Positions 1 to 4,486 of a stretch of DNA of 5,697 nucleotides are shown piece by piece. The stretch comes from an uncultured Saprospiraceae bacterium. GTDB lineage: Bacteria; Bacteroidota; Bacteroidia; Chitinophagales; Saprospiraceae. Location of the stretch: assembly GCA_937127195.1 (NCBI GenBank), contig CAKZLT010000320.1, positions 1 through 5,697 of the forward strand, written 5' to 3'. Within the stretch, counting starts at the first letter, position 1, and each line of letters opens with the position of its first letter. The notes below the pieces were generated by a model. It saw only the letters and a program-made list of their open reading frames with translations, was not told where the DNA came from and searched no databases. Position numbers and translations under genes: made by a program.

Positions 1-1
1 G

Positions 2-1138
2 TTTTTCTGGGTAGCAAGAATGATTGTTGCTGGTTACGAATTTAAAGACCAAAAACCTTTCGAAAATTTGTATTTAACAGGTTTAGTTAGAGATAAGCAA
101 AGACGTAAAATGTCTAAATCTTTAGGAAACTCACCAGATTCTTTAAAACTAATTGAAGATTACGGAGCAGACGGAGTAAGAGTTGGACTTTTATTAAGTT
201 CTGCTGCTGGAAACGATTTAATGTTCGATGAAGATTTATGTCAGCAAGGAAAAGGTTTTGTTAATAAAATTTGGAACGCTTTCCGTTTGATAAAAGGTTG
301 GGAAGTAGATGCAACTTTACCACAACCAGAAACTGCCAAAATAGGTTTAGCTTGGTATGAAGCTAAGTTTCAAAAGGCATTAGCAGAAATAGAAGATCAT
401 TATAGTAAATACCGTTTGTCAGATGCATTAATGTCTATGTACAAACTAATTATGGACGATTTTTCTTCATGGTTATTAGAGATTGTAAAACCAGCATATC
501 AACAACCAATTGATAAAAAAACATACGATGCAATTATTGAAGTTCTTGAAAACAACTTAAAAGTATTACATCCATTTATGCCATTTTTAACTGAAGAAAT
601 TTGGCAACATATTACAGAAAGAACTCCAGAAGAAGCGTTGGTTATTGCAAAATACCCTACAATTAAAGAGTTTGATACTAAAATTATTTCTGATTTTGAT
701 TTTGCTACGGGTGTAGTCTCAGGTATTAGAACAATTAGAAAAGAAAAAAATATTTCTTTTAAAGATGCTGTAGAATTATTTGCGGTTGATAATGAAAACA
801 ACACAAAAGAATTTGATGTTGTAATTCAAAAACTAACAAACGCGTCTGAAATAAATTATGTATCAGAAAAAGTAGAAGGTGCTTCTTTTAGAGTAAAATC
901 TAACGAATACTTTGTGCCTATTTCAGTAGAAAACATTGACGTAGAAGCAGAAACTAAAAAACTTAATGCAGAATTAAAAAGAGCAGAAGGTTTCTTATTC
1001 GGAATTCAAAAGAAACTGTCTAACGAGCGTTTTGTAAACAATGCACCAGAAAAAGTATTGGCTTTAGAACGTAAAAAAGAAGCAGATACAGTTGCTAAAA
1101 TAGAAACGATAAAATCTAGTTTAGCTTCACTTAAATAA
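2..1138 (+). CDS. valS: Valyl-tRNA synthetase, C-terminal part (cut by left window edge)
   Basis: ValRS charges tRNA-Val with valine in the cytoplasm (class Ia synthetase). The frame is open to the left edge: the codons before the first visible ATG at position 20 read FFWVAR, which joins MIVAGYEF to form the conserved ValRS stretch, so that ATG is internal. Numbering from it: catalytic KMSKS at 30-34 followed by LGNSPD; helical anticodon-binding domain about 110-245, including HPFMPFLTEEIWQ (184-196) and IRTIRKEKNI (235-244); C-terminal coiled-coil arm about 303-372, rich in Lys and Glu, typical of bacterial ValRS and known to contact the tRNA. The visible 378 residues are under half of a usual ValRS of roughly 880. 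The editing domain and HIGH motif lie outside the window. Leu is mostly TTA and Arg mostly AGA or CGT. A terminator follows 22 bases after the stop. Identification is very secure. Confidence 0.97.
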   Translation, partial: FFWVARMIVAGYEFKDQKPFENLYLTGLVRDKQRRKMSKSLGNSPDSLKLIEDYGADGVRVGLLLSSAAGNDLMFDEDLCQQGKGFVNKIWNAFRLIKGWEVDATLPQPETAKIGLAWYEAKFQKALAEIEDHYSKYRLSDALMSMYKLIMDDFSSWLLEIVKPAYQQPIDKKTYDAIIEVLENNLKVLHPFMPFLTEEIWQHITERTPEEALVIAKYPTIKEFDTKIISDFDFATGVVSGIRTIRKEKNISFKDAVELFAVDNENNTKEFDVVIQKLTNASEINYVSEKVEGASFRVKSNEYFVPISVENIDVEAETKKLNAELKRAEGFLFGIQKKLSNERFVNNAPEKVLALERKKEADTVAKIETIKSSLASLK

Positions 1139-1160
1139 CTCTAAAATTATTTTTTTAATA

Positions 1161-1190
1161 AAAACCTTACATTTTTTGTAGGGTTTTTTT
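1161..1190 (+). terminator. Intrinsic terminator after valS
   Basis: An 11-bp stem pairs 1161-1171 (AAAACCTTACA) with 1177-1187 (TGTAGGGTTTT), with one T-G wobble and a 5-base T loop. The run of seven T at 1184-1190 completes a standard rho-independent terminator. It separates valS from the lipoprotein gene, which therefore probably has its own promoter within 1191-1249. I saw no convincing Bacteroidota promoter match there. Confidence 0.85.
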
Positions 1191-1249
1191 ATGGCAGATT
1201 GTTTTATATTAAATAGCGCCAATAAACTAATTACTAAAACTAAACAATC

Positions 1250-2098
1250 ATGAGGAAATTTATTATTCCATTAGGGCTAATAGTTGTATTAGCATCATCA
1301 TGTGTTTCTAAAAAGAAATATGCTGAGTTAGAACAACAATATAAAGACACACATGGGAACCTTCAAAAAACAACACTTCAAAAAGAAGAATTAGAAGCAA
1401 AATTTGCTAAAATTGAAAAGCGTGTTGAAAATTATAACCAGAAAATTAATTCTTTAAAGAATGTAAATTCAGGTTTAAAACAAGAAAACGACATTAAATT
1501 AGATATGGTTGGTAATACAGCCGTAATATCTAATAAGACTAGAGAAAGAATGAGAGAAACGCTAGCAAAAGTAGATGCAGCAGATTTAGCAGAGGCTAAG
1601 ACTCTAAAAGATTCTTTAAACTTAGCGATATCTTATAATTTAAAGAATAAGATGAATACTTCTGATCTTAATAATTCTGATGATATAAATATAGATATTG
1701 ATCAAACAGTTGTAATGATTTCTGTTTCTGATAAATTGTTATTTAATACTGCTAGTTATAGAGTAAAAAAAGGAGCTTATAGTTTAGTAGAAAAGTTGGC
1801 TAATGTTATAAATTCTGAACCAAGTATGGATGTGATGATAGAAGGTCATACAGACTCAAGAACTATCAACAATGCTTCTGTGCAAGATAATTGGGATTTG
1901 AGTGTTATTCGTTCGACTTCTTTGGTTCGTGAATTGATTAAAAATGGCGTTGATGCCAAAAGAATTATTGCTTCTGGACGAGGTGAATTTTTCCCAATTT
2001 CGGACAATGACAATAAAGATGGACGCGCCAAAAATCGCCGTTCTGAAATCATTCTTTCACCGAAATTGGATGAACTTTATAACTTGATTAAGGAGTAA
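1250..2098 (+). CDS. OmpA-family lipoprotein with coiled-coil stalk and peptidoglycan-binding domain
   Basis: Probable envelope lipoprotein tying the outer membrane to the cell wall. Residues 1-17 form a type II signal peptide (MRKF, hydrophobic core, LASS) and Cys18 is the likely lipidated residue; the next residues (VSKKKY) do not look like a surface-export signal, so a periplasm-facing location is inferred. About 22-80 is a charged, Gln/Lys/Glu-rich coiled coil. About 150-270 is an OmpA C-terminal domain: LLFNTASYRVK (163-173), IEGHTD (197-202), WDLSVIRSTSLV (215-226), IIASGRGEFFPISDND (239-254) and GRAKNRRSEI (258-267). By family analogy, D202 and R221 should bind the diaminopimelate of peptidoglycan. 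The spacing between them is 19 residues, against 15 in E. coli and Acinetobacter OmpA, so the loop looks four residues longer. There is no beta-barrel. The start is supported by the signal peptide; upstream is A-rich without a clear Shine-Dalgarno. Codon use changes near residue 200-215 (see findings). The exact role is unknown. Confidence 0.93.
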   Translation: MRKFIIPLGLIVVLASSCVSKKKYAELEQQYKDTHGNLQKTTLQKEELEAKFAKIEKRVENYNQKINSLKNVNSGLKQENDIKLDMVGNTAVISNKTRERMRETLAKVDAADLAEAKTLKDSLNLAISYNLKNKMNTSDLNNSDDINIDIDQTVVMISVSDKLLFNTASYRVKKGAYSLVEKLANVINSEPSMDVMIEGHTDSRTINNASVQDNWDLSVIRSTSLVRELIKNGVDAKRIIASGRGEFFPISDNDNKDGRAKNRRSEIILSPKLDELYNLIKE

Positions 2099-2107
2099 AA
2101 ATAACGC

Positions 2108-2132
2108 TGAGTGAATGATAGAATGAGTGAAT
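2108..2132 (+). repeat. Pair of 9-bp direct repeats downstream of the lipoprotein gene
   Basis: TGAGTGAAT occurs at 2108-2116 and again at 2124-2132, a 16-base period. The related GAATGA occurs between them and ATGAATGAA recurs at 2221-2229 over the next start codon. The pair sits directly before the hairpin at 2133-2178. Function is not evident: it may be a protein-binding site, part of a mobile or REP-like unit, or simple-sequence drift. Confidence 0.45.
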
Positions 2133-2178
2133 AAATAGGCTACGGCTGCTTGTTGCGGCTATTCGCGGCAGCCTATTT
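2133..2178 (+). terminator. GC-rich hairpin between lipoprotein and glycosyltransferase genes, possible terminator
   Basis: AAATAGGCT at 2133-2141 pairs perfectly with AGCCTATTT at 2170-2178. After a 3-base bulge (2142-2144), GCTGC at 2145-2149 pairs with GCGGC at 2165-2169 with one G-T wobble, leaving a 15-base loop. The tail 2176-2188 is T-rich but broken by AATCA, so it is a weaker terminator than the one after valS. The loop repeats CGGCT. Its G+C is far above the surrounding DNA. It could end lipoprotein transcription, or be a REP-like or structured element. Confidence 0.5.
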
Positions 2179-2224
2179 TAATCATTTTATTATTCGTTCA
2201 TCCACACATTAAACACAAAAATGA

Positions 2225-3751
2225 ATGAAACATACGGGCATATTTATATTCTTTTTGGTTGGAATTTCCTTTTTCTTGGATTACCCTGCGATGTATGAGC
2301 AGCTACCTGCTGCGGTGCATCAATGGAGGCAAGCAGATGGGACTTCTATGGCATTGAATTATTATCAAAATGGAATGGATTTTTGGAAGCCACAAGTACA
2401 TCATCAGCTCGGAGGCTATGGGTATGGCGTTGGAGAATTGCCTGTATTATATTATGCTGTTGCTGGTTTGTATCATTTATTTGGTGTAGATGAAGGGATT
2501 TTTAGATTAGTGAGTTGGCTCATTTTCGCGCTTGGGTTATTGGCTCTATCTAAGTTAATCCTAAAAATAACAGGAGATGAATTACTCTCTCTAGTCATTC
2601 CTTTTTGGGCTTGGTCATCGCCCATAATTGCTTTTTATGCCTTCAATTTTTTACCTAATGTTCCTGCTTTAGGATTTGCATTTATGGGTTGGTATGCCTT
2701 TTATTTTTATTATAAAAAGGCAAAAATCAAGTGGTTGTATTGGTCATGCTTGGCTTTTTTGATAGCTGGTTTACTCAAAATAACGGCTTTGTTGACTTTT
2801 GTTCCGATTATGGGGGCGTACTTTTTTGAGTTAATTAGAGTAGCTAATTTTAAAGAGAATCAACGCTTATTTCCTCAAAAATGGCTAGCAAGTATTCCTT
2901 TTGTATTAACGGTTGGATTGACTTTGGCTTGGTATCTTTTTGCGATTCAGTACAATGAAAAACATACAACAACTTACTTTAGAACGACAAGTTGGGCTAT
3001 TTGGCACTTGGACTGGCGCGAAATAAAATATATCGCTTCGCGATTAATCAACCCTTGGGGCGAGCATTATTTTCACATTTCTAGCCATATTCTAACAGGT
3101 TTGCTATTAGGTTGGATTGTATTTACACCTAAGAAGCATTCACGCTTTTTGTATTTTCTGACCATACTTTCTTCTATTGGTGGTTTATTATATACTTTAA
3201 TTTGGTTTTATGCTTTCAAAGATCATGATTATTATGTGATTAATTTGGTGATTATTCCAATAATTTCAGCAATTGTAGGAAGTCTTTATTTAAAAAATAA
3301 TTATCAAAATATCCTAAGGTCTTGGTGGTTCAAATTTGGGGTTGTAGCATTTCTAATCATTAACTTGATGCATACTCAACAGACTTTAGCTATTCGAAAT
3401 GACTTAACTAGTAAGTTTGCGCCAAAACTAAATCATGCATTTTATGAATACAAAGAAGTTCGAGCATTTCTAAAAGAAAACGGAATTGAACACCCTGATT
3501 TAGTACTGAGTTTACCTGATAAAAGCCCGAATGTCACTTTATATTATATGAATCTGCCTGGTTGGACGGAAATTTATAGTCAAGAAGCATTTACAACTGA
3601 AAAGGTGAAAAAAATTGCTTCTTATGGTGCAAAATATTTAATTGTAAGTGATTCTAGTTATTTGAATAATCCAGCTTTGCAAGGTGCTTACCTCAACCCC
3701 GTGGCAAATTACAAAGAGGAGATTTTTGTATTTGATATTCAGGATTTATAA
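2225..3751 (+). CDS. Polytopic membrane glycosyltransferase, GT-C / family-39 (PMT_2, ArnT-like) type
   Basis: Probably moves a sugar from a polyprenyl-phosphate carrier to an acceptor on the outer face of the inner membrane; donor and acceptor cannot be read from sequence. The 508 residues carry about 10-11 hydrophobic segments, roughly at 5-20, 72-87, 92-115, 119-140, 145-163, 169-204, 220-242, 285-301, 308-331, 336-356 and 368-384, then a soluble tail of about 120 residues. The first loop has HQWRQAD (32-38), a recognised feature of bacterial GT39-like proteins; D38 and E71 are candidate functional acids by analogy with the acidic residue in the first loop of GT-C enzymes. GELPVLYY (70-77), GLLKITALL (182-190) and HDYYVINL (334-341) match the family pattern. 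The ATG at 2225 is chosen because the overlapping ATG at 2221 is in another frame and stops after 25 codons. No clear Shine-Dalgarno. No other glycan gene is adjacent, so it looks like an orphan. The family is fairly sure; the specific activity is unknown. Confidence 0.82.
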   Translation: MKHTGIFIFFLVGISFFLDYPAMYEQLPAAVHQWRQADGTSMALNYYQNGMDFWKPQVHHQLGGYGYGVGELPVLYYAVAGLYHLFGVDEGIFRLVSWLIFALGLLALSKLILKITGDELLSLVIPFWAWSSPIIAFYAFNFLPNVPALGFAFMGWYAFYFYYKKAKIKWLYWSCLAFLIAGLLKITALLTFVPIMGAYFFELIRVANFKENQRLFPQKWLASIPFVLTVGLTLAWYLFAIQYNEKHTTTYFRTTSWAIWHLDWREIKYIASRLINPWGEHYFHISSHILTGLLLGWIVFTPKKHSRFLYFLTILSSIGGLLYTLIWFYAFKDHDYYVINLVIIPIISAIVGSLYLKNNYQNILRSWWFKFGVVAFLIINLMHTQQTLAIRNDLTSKFAPKLNHAFYEYKEVRAFLKENGIEHPDLVLSLPDKSPNVTLYYMNLPGWTEIYSQEAFTTEKVKKIASYGAKYLIVSDSSYLNNPALQGAYLNPVANYKEEIFVFDIQDL

Positions 3752-3793
3752 AAAATAGCATTTATAATTACGATATTACTTCTGCTCACGTAC

Positions 3794-3843
3794 TTAAAAT
3801 GGAAAAAGCCGCTTAGAAATCAATCTAAGTGGCTTTATTTTAA
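3794..3843. terminator. Bidirectional intrinsic terminator between convergent genes
   Basis: A 13-bp stem pairs 3805-3817 with 3824-3836 (AAAGCCGCTTAGA with TCTAAGTGGCTTT) around a 6-base loop. On the plus strand there is one G-U wobble and the tail is TTTATTTT; on the minus strand that pair is A-C and the tail is TTTTT. An outer TTAAAAT/ATTTTAA (3794-3800 with 3837-3843) can extend the stem past a 4-base bulge. It lies 54 bases after the glycosyltransferase stop and 26 bases after the stop of the minus-strand small ORF, so it can serve both. Confidence 0.82.
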
Positions 3844-3862
3844 ATACTTAAGAATACCCTTA

Positions 3863-3988
3863 CTAGTTTTTACCAACCCATGTATAATCGGTATTGAGTT
3901 GTTTGTCTATTCCTTGGTTATTCTTTTTTGTATCTGACGTTACAAAACTCTTTACTTTAATGCTTGTTAAATTCATTTCCTTTTTCAT
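3863..3988 (-). CDS. Small peptide gene, 41 residues; possible RiPP-like precursor
   Basis: The ORF runs from ATG at 3988 down to TAG at 3863-3865. The peptide starts MKKEMNLTSIKVKSFVTS and ends NTDYTWVGKN. No signal peptide or membrane segment is visible; the N-terminal half is basic and the C-terminal half polar. The LTSIKVKSFVTS stretch resembles, from memory, leader peptides of Bacteroidota lanthipeptide-like (pinensin-type) precursors with an LKVxSFVT pattern. Unlike those, it has no Cys and no Gly-Gly cleavage site, so the assignment is only a suggestion. AAGGA lies 3 bases before the first ATG; a second ATG at codon 5 (37 residues) is also possible. Support for a real gene: the ribosome-site-like sequence, coding-like Lys-rich start, a strong terminator 26 bases downstream on the same strand, and a dyad upstream. 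No modification or transport gene is in the window. Confidence 0.5.
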   Translation of the reverse strand: MKKEMNLTSIKVKSFVTSDTKKNNQGIDKQLNTDYTWVGKN

Positions 3989-4010
3989 TTTCCTTGATTT
4001 GTTTGTTTAA

Positions 4011-4018
4011 AAAATATA
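4011..4018 (-). promoter_or_regulatory. Possible -7 promoter element for the small ORF
   Basis: Read on the minus strand this is TATATTTT, a 7-of-8 match to the Bacteroidota -7 consensus TAnnTTTG, 22 bases before the ATG at 3988. No TTG is found at the expected distance upstream, so the call is weak. A transcript from here would have a very short leader and would place the dyad at 4027-4055 over the -33 region. Confidence 0.2.
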
Positions 4019-4026
4019 GTATATAG

Positions 4027-4055
4027 TGTAATTAACCATATTATGGTCAATTACA
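4027..4055 (-). promoter_or_regulatory. 29-bp dyad upstream of the small ORF (operator or RNA hairpin)
   Basis: The arms 4027-4039 and 4043-4055 (TGTAATTAACCAT and ATGGTCAATTACA) form 13 positions around a 3-base centre, with a single A-C exception on the plus strand. On the minus strand that exception becomes a G-U wobble, so minus-strand RNA would form an uninterrupted 13-bp hairpin. It ends 39 bases before the small ORF start on that strand. Such a dyad fits a dimeric regulator's operator or an RNA element in the leader. The run of six T about 14 bases further on is too far for a normal terminator. Confidence 0.45.
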
Positions 4056-4091
4056 AATAATTGTTTAAGACTAACTAGGTAAAATGATTTT

Positions 4092-4116
4092 ATCTTAATA
4101 ATTATCTTATTAAGAT
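4092..4116. repeat. Perfect 10-bp inverted repeat
   Basis: ATCTTAATAA at 4092-4101 and TTATTAAGAT at 4107-4116 are exact reverse complements around a 5-base loop. All but two pairs are A-T, so an RNA stem would be weak. There is no T run on either side to suggest a terminator. It lies about 100 bases upstream of the small ORF on its strand and could be a second regulatory dyad. Confidence 0.35.
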
Positions 4117-4151
4117 TGTTCGTATTAGAAGTGAATATGATAATTAATAAT

Positions 4152-4229
4152 ACTGGTTTTATTTTTTTTAAAAATAGCTACTAAATAGTTGTGTACTAAT
4201 GTATTGTTGTGCTATTTTTACTTACCAGT
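4152..4229. repeat. 78-bp element bounded by inverted repeats
   Basis: Outer arms ACTGGT (4152-4157) and ACCAGT (4224-4229) enclose inner arms TAAAAATAGC (4169-4178) and GCTATTTTTA (4211-4220), with a 32-base centre. The two nested sets fold into one interrupted stem. No target-site duplication is evident in the flanks. It could be a structured RNA, a decayed miniature mobile element, or chance in AT-rich DNA; the GC-containing outer arms make chance somewhat less likely. Confidence 0.35.
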
Positions 4230-4308
4230 CATGTTCTATTATAAGCGAAGAAAAATAAATAACTAGCTCCATTGCACTTTTTCTTTAAATATTTTTCTTG
4301 ACTTATAT

Positions 4309-4335
4309 AATAAATAAACAGGCAAGAATATTGCC
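4309..4335 (-). terminator. Weak candidate terminator downstream of metG
   Basis: On the minus strand GGCAA (4331-4335) pairs with TTGCC (4321-4325) over a 5-base loop, followed by TGTTTATTTATT. The stem has only 5 bp and the hairpin lies about 150 bases after the metG stop, so it is a poor terminator. It is nevertheless the best stem plus T-rich tail on this strand between metG and the small ORF. Confidence 0.3.
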
Positions 4336-4486
4336 ATTTGTCATTTTTTTTGTAAAAAAAGAGACAAAAATAATTATATGTTTTTTTATAAAAAAATGAA
4401 ACAACAAACCTTACTTACTTTAATATTAAGACAGATTTGTTATTTCATTTCAAGTAACTAGAAATAGTTATATTTCTTTTTTTACC

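Larger units (their letters stand above)
4056..4486. other. AT-rich non-coding stretch with inverted repeats
   Basis: I find no convincing gene here on either strand; the ATG-initiated frames I traced are all about 20 codons or fewer and resemble nothing known. What it does hold is a series of inverted repeats: 4092-4116, 4152-4229, 4321-4335, 4337-4368 and the 16-bp palindrome TTTTTTTATAAAAAAA at 4381-4396. Homopolymer runs of A and T are frequent. It lies downstream of metG and upstream of the small ORF on the same strand, so it must contain any metG terminator and the small ORF's promoter, and it could hide a small RNA. Confidence 0.5.

Noticed and set aside
20..22. ATG at 20 as the start of the valyl-tRNA synthetase gene
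   Set aside because: The frame continues upstream to the window edge and the upstream codons FFWVAR belong to the conserved enzyme.
499..804. Open frame of about 100 codons on the minus strand inside valS
   Set aside because: It is fully antisense to a secure ValRS domain, resembles no protein I know, and its Ser-rich make-up is typical of an antisense shadow.
1846..2052. Open frame of 68 codons on the minus strand inside the lipoprotein gene
   Set aside because: It is antisense to the conserved OmpA domain and has no recognisable domain or start signal.
2221..2299. ATG at 2221 as a start for the membrane glycosyltransferase or as a short upstream ORF
   Set aside because: It is in a different frame from the long gene and stops after 25 codons; it arises from the overlapping ATGAATGA at the start.
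4199..4258. 19-codon plus-strand ORF with four Cys (starts MYCCAIF)
   Set aside because: It overlaps the inverted-repeat arms at 4211-4229, lacks a ribosome site, and is too short to separate from chance.
4396..4461. 21-codon plus-strand ORF MKQQTLLTLILRQICYFISS...
   Set aside because: Very short, directly after a T/A palindrome, no ribosome site and no resemblance to known peptides; expected by chance in AT-rich DNA.
4442..4480. TAACTA/TAGTTA hairpin followed by a T-rich run, as a plus-strand terminator
   Set aside because: The stem is only 6 A/T-rich pairs and there is no plus-strand gene upstream for it to terminate; on the metG strand no T run follows the stem.
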